A stretch of 43,516 bases of DNA from JANQPA01 sp964628385 (GCA_964628385.1 CAZVOD010000036.1:1-43516), one strand, 5' to 3'; positions 1 to 9,786 are shown, counted from the first letter of the stretch. Program-made: numbers and translations. Notes: a model not told the origin generated them from the sequence alone.

Positions 1-885
1 CTTGCTGCACAAGCCTTTGCCTTCAACTATAACCCCACATTCTTAAACAACTTCGTAGAAAAAGAAGGGCTTTGCAGAGCTATCGATACTTTTATTCTCA
101 CTCAACCAAAGCCGCTAGTTGTAGACTTTGAAGTCAGAGACTTTACCTGCTTGGATAGTGAATCGGCCGGAGAATTGGTGATTACAAGCGCTAGTGGTGG
201 CACACCTGACTATCTTTACCGTCTAAATAATCAGCCTTTTTCTTTTACAACAAAATTCAGAGGTTTACCTATCGGCAGGCATCAGCTGATCGTAGAAGAC
301 ATAATGGAATGCAGACTGTACAGAGATTTTGATATTCAGGGGCCTCCCAACCTTGAAATAAGTCTGGGTAGAGACCAGACCATCAGGCTGGGCGACTCTT
401 TAAATCTAGTACTTAGCACTAACAGCAAGCATCTGGCCCTCCGTTGGTTCGAAAATGATATGCCCTTATTCAACAATACATTGGATTATATGGCCCGGCC
501 ACTTGAAAATACCGTTTATAAAGTGGAGGCCATGGATACGGTTTCTTTGTGCATTGCCGAAGCTAAACTATGGGTCACAGTAGAAAAAAACAGAGCGGTT
601 TAAATACCAATGGCATTTAGTCCAAATGGTGATGGTAATAATGATGTATTTTTTATACAAGCTGGCCCCAATGTAAAACAGGTTAAGACATTCAGAATTT
701 TCAACAGAAATGGACAGATCATTTTTGAGGTAAATGACTTTTTACCCAACAGCCCTGATATCGGATGGGACGGAAAAAATAATCAGGGTATTTTACCTAT
801 CGGTACTTATGTTTATTTTGCGGAAGTAGAATACGTAGATGGGTTAGTGGATATAGTAAAAGGGAGTATTTTGCTTATGAGATAA
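1..885 (+). pseudogene. 3' end of a T9SS type B (gliding-motility CTD) surface protein, split by an in-frame stop
   Basis: The frame is open from the first base of the window, so the gene starts upstream. The visible part holds an SprB-like repeat (ASGGTPDYLYRLN at about 184-222, then GLPIGRHQLIVED), an Ig/PKD-like stretch, and then TAA at 601-603. The same frame continues without a break as IPMAFSPNGDGNNDVF and a complete CHU_C/type B sorting domain ending LLMR at 885. In this family the junction normally reads V-Y-I-P-N-A-F-S-P-N-G-D-G, so TAA sits exactly where a Tyr codon (TAT/TAC) is expected. The stop would separate the secretion signal from the exported protein, so I call it a pseudogene. 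ATG at 610 could restart translation of the CTD alone, but that product has no signal peptide. A sequencing error or readthrough is the alternative. Confidence 0.75.
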
Positions 886-1137
886 TAAAAATATACTCGA
901 ATTGCATAATTTTTAATATAACTATACTTTCAAATGTGAATTAGGAGCTGTATATTTGTAACTGTATTATTGCTAAGGATTTATATATATTTCACGTAGG
1001 ATTTAGATTATCATCCTTTTGTTAAGTGCTTCCCGATCAGGCTCCTAGTGTGAGTCTGTCTTAAAAAATAGAAAATAAGTTTGGTTAATGTAGCTTATTC
1101 CTTAGGGGGCTAAGCTGCATGCAAGTGCTCAACGTAA

Positions 1138-1326
1138 TTAGAGCGTGTTTGGATTTTACCCTCTGGCCTGCAAGTACATTTAGAATACTGCTTCCCGCTT
1201 TCAGCGGGACAAGATATTTCAGCTTTTTTTCGCTCCATAGCCCTGCTATGAAACTCAAAAACAGCTACATTTTTATCATCTTAAATGTATTTTCGGCATC
1301 AAAAGCAAATTCCAAGCACGCTCTAA
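1138..1326. repeat. MITE-like fold-back element, 189 bp
   Basis: The ends are imperfect terminal inverted repeats: TTAGAGCGTGTTTGGATTTT at 1138-1157, and AAATTCCAAGCACGCTCTAA at 1307-1326, whose reverse complement matches at 18 of 20 positions. Inside are further nested arms: TACATTTAGAAT against ATCTTAAATGTA, AGCTTTTTTT against AAAAACAGCT, CCCGCT/AGCGGG, and a central CATAG/CTATG. Most of the element can therefore fold back on itself. It encodes no transposase. A non-autonomous mobile element or intergenic repeat is the best reading; no clear target duplication is visible. Confidence 0.65.
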
Positions 1327-1469
1327 GTTCGAATCAAGATATAGTGTTATAATTGATTATGATTTGTCAGCCTGGTACTGTCTTCAGTATCAGGTTATTT
1401 TTTTGTGAAATCGGTAAAAAGTTTAAGTTGAAATAATTGGGATATTATGCTATATGGGCTTATTTTATA

Positions 1470-1477
1470 TATATTTG
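1470..1477 (+). promoter_or_regulatory. candidate -7 element for the giant surface protein gene
   Basis: TATATTTG matches the Bacteroidota -7 consensus TAnnTTTG, about 90 bp before the ATG at 1568. No TTG is found at the right -33 spacing (the nearest is about 30 bp upstream), so this is a weak call. Confidence 0.35.
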
Positions 1478-1567
1478 GCCTTTGGATAACAATCTTAGCA
1501 AATAAGTATAATAATCACCTCAAAAGGCCGGACCAAGCATTTTCGCAAAAACAAATCATAACTCAAC

Positions 1568-4500
1568 ATGAAAGGACGAATTCGAGACGCTTCTTTTAGC
1601 CAACTTGTTGTATCGTCATCAATCCTGGCCCTATTGGGGATTGTCGGCTTGCAATTTCTTACTTCTAATAACACCTCTTCATCACACAGCCAACCAGATC
1701 ATTTTCTATACTCATTGATGGATTCTCTTGATTTTGGAGATCTTCCTTTTCCTTATCAAACCAATTTGGCAGCAGATGGCCCCAGGCACAGGGTCAAAGA
1801 AGTACCTGAGATTTTTTTAGGTTCGAGGGTAGACGGGGAACCTGATGGTACTAATAGTGATTTGGCTATTCAAGATGATGAAGATCAGGTAGACGATGAA
1901 GATGGGATAACTCTTGTGACGCCGCTGATACCTGGTAGTGAAGCTTGTATTGAAATGACCTTTACTGCTCCGCGTGATTTTGGCGGGCCTGATGGATTTC
2001 TATTGGGCTGGATTGATTACAACGGTAACGGTGCTTTCGAAGGTCAGGAGCAAATTATTTTCACCAAAGTTAATGGAGAACCTGCGGACCTGGAACTGGA
2101 GACAGACGCACTGATTCTCGAAAATGGCTACAAGAAAAATAGCGATACCGTAAGCCTTTGTTTTGAGGTGCCGCCGGGTGCTACCTTCTTCAATGGGAAC
2201 GCAGCCATGCGATTTCGTATAAGCACCAACCCTCTAATGGGGCCTAATGGTGTATTAATTGACAACACAGTACCGGATGGAGAAGTAGAGGATTATCTTT
2301 TACCGCTGAGTAAAATAGGAGGAATCGTTTGGGAAGATTTTAATTTCAACGGTCTTCAGGAAGTAACAGAGGCCGGTACCGGTTTGAATAACCTGACGGT
2401 AGCCCTGGTTTATGCTGGCGAAGATGAGCAGTTAAGTACGACAGATTATTTATTTCCTTTGGGGGACGATAGGGTTTATTTAACGGAAACGCAGCAACTG
2501 GACGGAGTAGATGGACTATATTACTTTTTTGGACTCATAGAGGGGACTAAATACCGGATTATTACCACAATTGATGGTGATTTGAGTAGCTCGCCGATGA
2601 ACATAGGCGACAACGATCAACTGGACAGTGACGGTCAGCCCATTGAGCTTAATTCTAACTACTATTTCATTGATTTTTCTGTTGAAGACGTACAGGGCCA
2701 GCCTTTGGCTGAAGCAGGCTTGGGAGATGATCACGGTGGGGCGCCGGCGCTGGTTGCCGGATTTCCGGATGAACAGGTTAATCAAACTTATGATTTTGGT
2801 GTTGGCGCTTTGGATTTTGGGGATTTACCAGACCTTCCCGATTTGGAAAATGATTTTCGAACCCTTCGCCGTTCTTCCGGGCCGGTGCATTTGATTTATC
2901 CGGGATCTTTCCTGGGTACATGCGTTGATCCGGAGATCAATGGACAGGCTAGTGAAAAGGCGGTTGGTGACGATAAAGACTTACTTTCTGATAATATCAT
3001 TTGCGAGGACGATGAGAATGGGGTAGAGCTCATTACGCCGATTATTGTCGGTAATGAGGCTTGTATACGTGTACAATGGAGTTGGACACTTTCTGATACG
3101 GCTTATCTTCACGCCTGGATGGATTTCAACGGTAATGGGCAAATGGAGGGCCAGGAAAAATTGATCTTTAACCTGGAAGCGGGCGTTGATACCAAAGCAC
3201 CTTTACTCAAAGGTGATGCTCAGCGCATTGATCTATGCTTCAATGTCCCAGCGAATACTCAGTTGAAGGGAGAAATAGCCGCCAGATTTCGTTTGAGTGA
3301 CCGTAAAGGACTCGCGGCCTTTGGTCCTGTAATTGATAACCAAACCCAGCTTCCCTTTGGAGAAGTAGAAGATTATATCTTTCCACTGGCACATATTGGC
3401 AACTTAGTTTGGCTGGATAAGAATCTTAATGGTATTCAGGATACCTTAAATGATGGCATGTCGGAGTCTGGTCTGGCCGGGGCAAAGCTACAATTGACTT
3501 TTGCTGGATATGAAAAGGATGAATTTCAGGGACTTGAGCAGGTTTCATTTTTTACTACTTCGGATGAAACTGGTCGGTATAGCTTTGACGGTTTAATTCC
3601 AGGCCGTTATATTTTGCAGCTTAGCGATTTTGAAACTTGCACGGAAGAGTCAGAAAGCCTAACCAAGCAATATGTGCTCACGGTACCTGCTCAGGGAGAA
3701 GGCCCGGACGCTTTTCAGTTTGACAGCAATGGTAGTCCTGCTGATACTTTTGATATTGATTTCCCTGTCAATTTACCGATTAATGAAATGGGGCTTAATG
3801 ATCAGCAAGGGGCCTGTGCGGATAGTCTGGAAGATCTGACGCTTGACTTTGGGTTGGTTGAAAAACCTAAGATTGAAGCTATTCTCAATGACGTAGGCTA
3901 TGATTACCCTGAAAGTGGCACTTGTGGCAACTTTAATGTTCTCTTGGATTTATGTATAAAAAATACTGGTGGTACGGCCCTTAATAGTATCTCTTCCTTG
4001 CTCAATTTGGAGCAAAACTTCGGCAGTGCTTTTGTTGGCCTGGCAGCAGTATCAATACTGAATGCAGAAGAGGTACAGCAAGCACCCGGCCTGAACACTT
4101 TGTATGCCGGCACAGCGGAAGACTTTGAGCTCTTTGAGCCCGAGTCGGGGCAACTAAACCCCGGCGACAGTCTGTGTGTAAGGATAGTGGTAGAAATCGA
4201 TCCAGATGCTTCGGCTGCTCCTGATCCGCTAACTGTGCAGGCTGAGGTATGGGCAAAAGCTATTAACTTTGGTGGTATGGCTATTCCTGACTACTGTAAT
4301 GAGTTGCCACAAATATTGGTAGAGGATGCCTCAAACGACAGTATGGAGATGGAGGGAACAATGCAGACGCAGGCGAATCCCACCATTTTGAGTGATTGCT
4401 GGAAGTCAGTTGATTTAATTGCTCAGAATAGTACGGTATTTGTAACAGTAGATGAAAATTGTCAGATCACAGTAACGGCTGATATGTTGATTGAAAACCA

Positions 4501-7500
4501 TAAGCCTGCCTGTGGAGATGAAGCTTTTCCGGAAGGCGGTTTTTATCGGGTGAGGTATAATGATATAGAAAACTTGGGAGCCATTACCATTGATGTAGAT
4601 GATTATAACGTGGGCGAGCCCTTGGTATTTCAGGTGAGAACGATTACGAATTTCTGCTTTCCTGTTCAGGGGTTTGTCATTCCTGTAGATAACACTGTAG
4701 CTACTGTACCTCCTGTAACCGGAGAGGCCGAGCTAATCTGTACAGATATAGATTCTATCCGGAAGTATTTTAAAGCTGATATCGCCAGGGCTAACGACGA
4801 ATGTCGATTTGAAGGCGTATCATGGGATATTTTGAGAGAGCAGGGCGTATTCAATGTAGATCATCTAGACGATGGTTGTTTTGGTTTGTGTCAATTAGAT
4901 ATCCAAGTTTCTGATATCTTTTTGCCGGGCAATGAATGTACGGGTTCTACTATGATCAGGACAATCAGAATCAAGGATGAGCTAGGCAATGTAGAGACGG
5001 TTGAGGTACCTTTCAATTTCAAGCCTTTCGATTTACAATTGGATAGAGTAGGAGAAGATACACTAGTTGATCTATGCATTTATCCGGATGCCAGCAGCAA
5101 TGAGCTGTTATTGATCACTGGTACTCCTTATTATATTAATGGCTTTGGAGATACGGTCAATATTGATCAACGCTTTTTTGATAATCAAAATACAGCTTTT
5201 TTGTGTGGTCACAATTTAGCTTTTGAAGACCAAATTTTGAATGAAGATTGTGGGCAGAAACTGATTCGCACCTGGACAATTCTCAACCAATGTAAGACGT
5301 CGGAGCCTACTGTTGTTGAGCAAATCATCAGAATGGGCCAGCTTTCGCCACCTGAAGTGACTTGTCCTGAAAGCTTTAAGGATACGATTAGTAGTGGGCC
5401 TTTTGACTGTACAGCTTCTTTTGTGGTACCTCCACCGACGGTTAATGGCTGCGCCAATGATAGCTTTGAGTACAGCATTAAGATTTTTGAGGTAGCTATC
5501 AAGCGGGATGTCACCGGGTTGCCTATATCTGGCGAATTTGATACAACATTGGTGGCTGCCGAAATTGAATTTGATGAAGTGAGTAATTCTTACAAAGTCA
5601 GTCAGCTGGAGCACGGCAGTTACTTTGTGGGTTATAATGTAGTGGATAAATGTGGCAATGTAGCCCAGGAATTGCGTTGCCCTTTTGAGGTTATCGACCG
5701 GACTGAGCCTGTTGCCAAATGCCAGGATCAATTGAATATATCAGTGGACGGTACCGGGACGGCTCAAATAGCCGTAGTAGATATTGATGCTGGTAGTTGG
5801 GATAATTGTGAGTTGGCCGAAGTACGCATACGACGAACACTGGATAGCTGCCTGGATGAGTATTTATTCAATGTACTGGATTTGGAAAGCCTTGATGAGC
5901 TGGGGTCTTCCACTCAGTACAACCCCATGACTGGCGACTCCACCTTGTTGTTTTTTACTACCACTGGTAGGAGAGATACCTTCATTATGGCTGAAGTTGG
6001 CCCGGATTCTATTTTCCATTATTATACTTATTGGTCAGATCAGGTATTTTTTACCTGTTGTGATATTAGCAAAACGCCGGAGGATTTATTGAAGATTGAA
6101 CTTCAGGCCAGGGATGTAGCCGGTAATGCTAATATCTGCTGGTCAGCAGAATTAATTGAAAACAAAATAACTCCTTTTTGCGATGCCCCAGATGATATCA
6201 CGATTGAGTGTGTAGATTTAGTGATCGACCCCACTAATCTGGAGGAGGTAAGAAATGAATTTGGTACAGTTGAGGAGCTTCTGGAAAGTGGTGACCTCAG
6301 TGTGGATTTCAATTGTGGATTTACTGTTTTTGATACCATTGAATGGCGAGGTACAGATTGTCTGGAAGGACAATTGAAGCGTATTTTCAATATTGTTGCT
6401 GTCAATGGTCTGACAAGCACCTGTGAGCAGCTTATCAGTGTAGAGAACCTGAATGACTACGTTATTGTATTTCCGGCAGATTACAGAGATGTATGTGGGG
6501 GTGATGGAGGAGAATTAATAGAAACGAACAGTTTTGCCTGTGATATTTTTGCCATCAATACCGATACTGCCATTTTTGAAGGCGTGGATGAAATATGCTT
6601 TAGGCGTCATATCACTTATCAGGTAATTAACTGGTGTGAATACGATGGCACTACATTGGAGCCAACCGTTATCGCGCGTGATTTTGATTGCGATGGAGAT
6701 ACAGAGGAAAAGACCTATTTAAAGGTATTTAAGGGAAATGTATGGTTGGATGATGATAGCTCTATTGCAAGACCCGGCATCATTAATGATGCCTCTGATA
6801 TCGACTCGACTGATAATGATGAATCAGAGCTTATTTCCTGGACCTTTATTGATGATTCCTTCATACTGGAATGTAAAGAAGACACCTTCGACTATACTCT
6901 GGGCTTTTGGGAGTACAAACAAGTAGTAGATGTGATAGATAATCAGCCACCAATTGTGATGATTGATACGCTAATATTTTGCTCCGGCGGCATTGAAGGA
7001 CTGGACGATTGCGAGGGAGCTTATGAAATTCCGTTTACAGCATTTGATTCCTGCACCCAGGACGTTGAAATACGCCGTGCGCGCTTTGATCTCAACGCAA
7101 CAGGTAGCCCCGTAGATCTGACAGATATCTGGTATGCTATTGACACAATTTCTGGTGGGTTTATTATAAAAAATGTAGAGGGAAAAGGAGTTCCGGAGGG
7201 AGAACATATTTTTGAAGTAACTGTAGCTGATTTGTGCGGGAATATTGCCATCCGGGAAATTCCATTTACTGTAGTTGATTGCAAAACACCGGCCCCCGTC
7301 TGTATTGAATTATTTAGCATTGATTTACTACCGATCGTCTTTGATAAGCAAATTGTTGGCGGCGAAAACTTTATCGATGCTTATACTTTTATTGGACAGG
7401 ATATTTTTGACTGTACGCCACACCCTGATCCCGATGGAGCAGGTGATGTAAAGTACTACGTAGTCAGAGCAGATGAACTGGCCCTGGTTGGCCTTGAATC

Positions 7501-8908
7501 GCCAACGGCTGATTATTTAAGTGAGGATTATCGCAAAGTCCGCTTTGATTGTGATGATGAAGGAAAAGCTATTAAAGTATATGTAATTGCGGTGGATGGA
7601 GCAGGAAACTTTGATTTTTGTACCGTACAAGTTTCTGTTATTGTAGGCCTGGATCCGAATCCATGCGGAGAGGTAGTGGATGTACAGGGTACTATCAGCG
7701 GTCGTATTGCTACTTTTGATGATCAGGTGATAGAGAATGTGGAGGTAACGTTGAATGGCCAGGTGTCTGCATCATTCATTACTGGGGCTGATGGTCGCTT
7801 CAGCTTTTCAGAATTAATAGAAGCTTATGACTATACTATAACTCCATTATTGGATACTGACCCAATGAATGGAGTGAGTACTTTCGATTTGGTAATCATT
7901 ACTAAAGCTATTTTAGGTATTGAAAGCTTTAGTGATCCTTACACCATGATTGCGGCTGATGTCAATCGATCGGGTTCTATTACTACCCTCGATTTGATTC
8001 AGTTGAGAAAAATGGTGTTGAGTGTAGACGATCAGTTTAGCAATAATACCAGTTGGAGGTTTGTGGATGCCTCGTATGATTTGAGCGGCGAGCAGTCCTT
8101 TAGCGGAGATCTACCGGAGTTTATCAATATCAATAACCTAAGTGGATTTACTACTGCTGACTTTATCGGTATAAAAATTGGAGATGTCAATCACAGTCGT
8201 TCAGCTAACCGATCTGATAATAGTATCCGAACTGCCGGGAATAGTATCGCGATTGACGCTACCGATAGATACCTAAAGAAAGGAGAAATCTTTGAGCTTA
8301 CGCTTTCCAGCCAGGACCTGAATCAACTGCTCGGCCTGCAATTTTCTTTAGCTTTTGACCCGGATCAGCTGCAGCTTGATGATATTAGCTATGGTCTGGT
8401 CAAAAGGAACCACACTGGACTGGCTCATGTAAAAGATGGTGTTATCACCGTTAGTTGGAATACAGCAGCCGGCCGGTTGACGCGCTTTGACAGCGACCAA
8501 CTTCTTACTTTAAAGTTCGCTGCAATAGCAGATGTTCATCTGGCAGAGGCAGTAGACATCAATTCAAGGTATACCCAATCGGAAGCCTACGATGGGAGTG
8601 GTAATTTGTTAAATATCAATTTATCCTGGTCCAATACAGCTGCAAAAGATAACATGATAGTAGATCAAAATATTCCTAACCCGTTCCACGATCAGACTGT
8701 CATTCCGTTTTATCTACCCGAACAGGCGCAAGTGGATTTTCAATTGATGAACAGCAATGGCCAGTTAGTTCATCAAATTACCAGGGAATATAGCGCGGGC
8801 TCTAATGAAATTAGGCTGATCAGGCGAAATTGGGCACCGGGTATATATACTTATCAGATAAAAGCAGAAGAGCAGCTTGTAGTCAAAAGAATGATTATAG
8901 TGGATTAA
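1568..8908 (+). CDS. Giant secreted multidomain protein (GEVED, SdrD-B-like, dockerin-like, cohesin-like, T9SS type A)
   Basis: This is a 2446-residue exported surface protein. An N-terminal hydrophobic segment lies at about residues 13-31. Two tandem modules follow, each opening with LDFGDLP (about 53 and 415) and carrying a GEVED domain (DYNGNGAFEGQE, then GEVEDYLLPL near 237; DFNGNGQMEGQE, then GEVEDYIFPL near 597) and an SdrD-B-like Cna-type repeat (IVWEDFNFNGLQ near 250; LVWLDKNLNGIQD near 612). Residues about 800-2030 form a long Cys-rich beta-sandwich region with HYR/Ig-like traits. Near 2037 comes a carboxypeptidase-regulatory-like domain, then a dockerin type I-like pair with a Ca-binding loop (DVNRSGSITTLDL near 2131). 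A cohesin-like domain follows (about 2225-2360), and the last 80 residues are a T9SS type A sorting domain (QNIPNPFHDQT). The binding target is unknown; adhesion or matrix assembly is inference. Confidence 0.9.
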   Translation: MKGRIRDASFSQLVVSSSILALLGIVGLQFLTSNNTSSSHSQPDHFLYSLMDSLDFGDLPFPYQTNLAADGPRHRVKEVPEIFLGSRVDGEPDGTNSDLAIQDDEDQVDDEDGITLVTPLIPGSEACIEMTFTAPRDFGGPDGFLLGWIDYNGNGAFEGQEQIIFTKVNGEPADLELETDALILENGYKKNSDTVSLCFEVPPGATFFNGNAAMRFRISTNPLMGPNGVLIDNTVPDGEVEDYLLPLSKIGGIVWEDFNFNGLQEVTEAGTGLNNLTVALVYAGEDEQLSTTDYLFPLGDDRVYLTETQQLDGVDGLYYFFGLIEGTKYRIITTIDGDLSSSPMNIGDNDQLDSDGQPIELNSNYYFIDFSVEDVQGQPLAEAGLGDDHGGAPALVAGFPDEQVNQTYDFGVGALDFGDLPDLPDLENDFRTLRRSSGPVHLIYPGSFLGTCVDPEINGQASEKAVGDDKDLLSDNIICEDDENGVELITPIIVGNEACIRVQWSWTLSDTAYLHAWMDFNGNGQMEGQEKLIFNLEAGVDTKAPLLKGDAQRIDLCFNVPANTQLKGEIAARFRLSDRKGLAAFGPVIDNQTQLPFGEVEDYIFPLAHIGNLVWLDKNLNGIQDTLNDGMSESGLAGAKLQLTFAGYEKDEFQGLEQVSFFTTSDETGRYSFDGLIPGRYILQLSDFETCTEESESLTKQYVLTVPAQGEGPDAFQFDSNGSPADTFDIDFPVNLPINEMGLNDQQGACADSLEDLTLDFGLVEKPKIEAILNDVGYDYPESGTCGNFNVLLDLCIKNTGGTALNSISSLLNLEQNFGSAFVGLAAVSILNAEEVQQAPGLNTLYAGTAEDFELFEPESGQLNPGDSLCVRIVVEIDPDASAAPDPLTVQAEVWAKAINFGGMAIPDYCNELPQILVEDASNDSMEMEGTMQTQANPTILSDCWKSVDLIAQNSTVFVTVDENCQITVTADMLIENHKPACGDEAFPEGGFYRVRYNDIENLGAITIDVDDYNVGEPLVFQVRTITNFCFPVQGFVIPVDNTVATVPPVTGEAELICTDIDSIRKYFKADIARANDECRFEGVSWDILREQGVFNVDHLDDGCFGLCQLDIQVSDIFLPGNECTGSTMIRTIRIKDELGNVETVEVPFNFKPFDLQLDRVGEDTLVDLCIYPDASSNELLLITGTPYYINGFGDTVNIDQRFFDNQNTAFLCGHNLAFEDQILNEDCGQKLIRTWTILNQCKTSEPTVVEQIIRMGQLSPPEVTCPESFKDTISSGPFDCTASFVVPPPTVNGCANDSFEYSIKIFEVAIKRDVTGLPISGEFDTTLVAAEIEFDEVSNSYKVSQLEHGSYFVGYNVVDKCGNVAQELRCPFEVIDRTEPVAKCQDQLNISVDGTGTAQIAVVDIDAGSWDNCELAEVRIRRTLDSCLDEYLFNVLDLESLDELGSSTQYNPMTGDSTLLFFTTTGRRDTFIMAEVGPDSIFHYYTYWSDQVFFTCCDISKTPEDLLKIELQARDVAGNANICWSAELIENKITPFCDAPDDITIECVDLVIDPTNLEEVRNEFGTVEELLESGDLSVDFNCGFTVFDTIEWRGTDCLEGQLKRIFNIVAVNGLTSTCEQLISVENLNDYVIVFPADYRDVCGGDGGELIETNSFACDIFAINTDTAIFEGVDEICFRRHITYQVINWCEYDGTTLEPTVIARDFDCDGDTEEKTYLKVFKGNVWLDDDSSIARPGIINDASDIDSTDNDESELISWTFIDDSFILECKEDTFDYTLGFWEYKQVVDVIDNQPPIVMIDTLIFCSGGIEGLDDCEGAYEIPFTAFDSCTQDVEIRRARFDLNATGSPVDLTDIWYAIDTISGGFIIKNVEGKGVPEGEHIFEVTVADLCGNIAIREIPFTVVDCKTPAPVCIELFSIDLLPIVFDKQIVGGENFIDAYTFIGQDIFDCTPHPDPDGAGDVKYYVVRADELALVGLESPTADYLSEDYRKVRFDCDDEGKAIKVYVIAVDGAGNFDFCTVQVSVIVGLDPNPCGEVVDVQGTISGRIATFDDQVIENVEVTLNGQVSASFITGADGRFSFSELIEAYDYTITPLLDTDPMNGVSTFDLVIITKAILGIESFSDPYTMIAADVNRSGSITTLDLIQLRKMVLSVDDQFSNNTSWRFVDASYDLSGEQSFSGDLPEFININNLSGFTTADFIGIKIGDVNHSRSANRSDNSIRTAGNSIAIDATDRYLKKGEIFELTLSSQDLNQLLGLQFSLAFDPDQLQLDDISYGLVKRNHTGLAHVKDGVITVSWNTAAGRLTRFDSDQLLTLKFAAIADVHLAEAVDINSRYTQSEAYDGSGNLLNINLSWSNTAAKDNMIVDQNIPNPFHDQTVIPFYLPEQAQVDFQLMNSNGQLVHQITREYSAGSNEIRLIRRNWAPGIYTYQIKAEEQLVVKRMIIVD

Positions 8909-8909
8909 A

Positions 8910-8944
8910 TTTTCTTTTCTCGTAGCTCAGCTGCGAAAAGAAAA
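8910..8944. repeat. A/T-rich inverted repeat after the giant gene
   Basis: The arms TTTTCTTTTC...AGCT and AGCTGCGAAAAGAAAA pair with one bulge just past the stop codon at 8908. No T-run follows on the plus strand, so it may be part of a compound terminator rather than one on its own. Confidence 0.4.
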
Positions 8945-8994
8945 AAGCGCTTCATCTTTAGCTATAAGCCTACACGCTCAAACAACTACCAGGT

Positions 8995-9032
8995 AAAACT
9001 CGTCCTGTGAAAAGTCGCAGGACGAGTTTTTT
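8995..9032. terminator. Strong bidirectional intrinsic terminator
   Basis: The perfect 13-bp stem AAAACTCGTCCTG / CAGGACGAGTTTT has a 10-nt loop and is followed by a T-run on plus (9027-9032). The minus strand also ends in TTTT. It lies between the convergent ends of the giant gene (8908) and the T9SS fragment (9037). A degenerate relative of the left arm (ACTCGTCCTGT...ACGACG) occurs near 21286-21310. Confidence 0.85.
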
Positions 9033-9036
9033 ATGG

Positions 9037-9618
9037 TTATTGTTTAACGAATGCTTTACTGATCACCCCTTCTGGCGTTATTATTTGGTAGAAGTAAAGG
9101 CCTTTGGTCAGCTGTTCAGTATTCCAATCTAGCTGATGGACTCCTTGCTGCAGGTTTCCGCTAAAAATCACCTTTTCTGTTGTACCTTGCGTATTAACAA
9201 TTTGTAGAGTTATCCATTCAGTGGCTGTCAATTCAAATTGGAAGGTGGCGAGGCTAGCCACTGGGTTGGGAAATACAGCGTACAGCTTTATTCCTGATGG
9301 GGTAGCATAAATTTGATCTATAGACACCAAAGTGCCTGCGCCAACGATAAGCGATCTGTTGGTCATGGTATCCTGGCCAATGACTTCCGGAATGGTGTCG
9401 CCGTTTGTATCTAAAAATCCCTGGATGATAAAATGATCGGGGAATTTAAAGGTATTTCCTTCCCTATCAATGGCAGTGCTATTTCCCAAAAAAGCTTCCT
9501 TACCATTTTCGCCATCAATATCAAAAAAGCCAACAATATCTTCATAACTGCTCACAAGGTTACCATCTTCCGCCGAGACGATGTATAATTTATCCAACAA
9601 AAAAATAAGTTCTGACAA
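9037..9618 (-). CDS. T9SS type A sorting-domain protein, probably 5'-truncated
   Basis: The C-terminal 80 or so residues are a T9SS type A domain: AVFPNPVASLATFQFEL, a beta-strand core, and GLYFYQIITPEGVISKAFVKQ at the end. Upstream is a short acidic beta-rich stretch with Asp-rich segments (FFDIDGENGKE, FLDTNGDTIPE). The only possible start in the frame is TTG at 9618. However, coding-like sequence continues in frame up to about 9735 (INFVEFNPFNEITVEIKASE) without any ATG or GTG, and it runs straight into the terminator of the upstream thiolase gene. No signal peptide precedes the cargo, so as it stands it could not be exported through Sec and T9SS. I read it as a remnant of a larger gene; a TTG-started small cytoplasmic protein is the less likely alternative. 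Confidence 0.55.
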   Translation of the reverse strand: MSELIFLLDKLYIVSAEDGNLVSSYEDIVGFFDIDGENGKEAFLGNSTAIDREGNTFKFPDHFIIQGFLDTNGDTIPEVIGQDTMTNRSLIVGAGTLVSIDQIYATPSGIKLYAVFPNPVASLATFQFELTATEWITLQIVNTQGTTEKVIFSGNLQQGVHQLDWNTEQLTKGLYFYQIITPEGVISKAFVKQ

Positions 9619-9752
9619 ACCTTGCCCGTCAATGTTATATGGCCCCCAGAATCGGATCTGGCCGGGATTAGCTGTAATTTCTGAAGCCTTGATCTCAACA
9701 GTGATCTCATTGAATGGGTTGAATTCTACAAAGTTGATAAAAAATAGAAGGG

Positions 9753-9786
9753 AGAAAAAGGTGACCGGACATGCGCCCGATCACCT
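9753..9786 (-). terminator. Intrinsic terminator of the thiolase gene
   Basis: Read on the minus strand, AGGTGATCGG and CCGGTCACCT form a 10-bp stem with one G-T pair and an 8-nt loop, followed by TTTTT. It lies 36 bp past the thiolase stop at 9822. Confidence 0.8.

Larger units (their letters stand above)
886..1567. other. 682-bp intergenic region
   Basis: No credible gene is seen here. The region is AT-rich and contains a fold-back element at 1138-1326 (listed separately), a small inverted repeat AGCTTA/TAAGCT near 1092-1116, and TAnnTTTG-like -7 elements at 951-958 and 1470-1477. The only open frame of note (1119-1352) lies almost wholly inside the fold-back element and reads as a by-product of it. 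Confidence 0.6.

Noticed and set aside
1327..1335. GTTCGAATC, like a tRNA T-arm
   Set aside because: No acceptor stem, D-arm or anticodon arm can be built around it; it is chance next to the fold-back element.
1119..1352. 77-codon open frame on the plus strand
   Set aside because: It lies almost wholly in the fold-back element at 1138-1326, has no family resemblance, and its sequence is set by the repeat arms.
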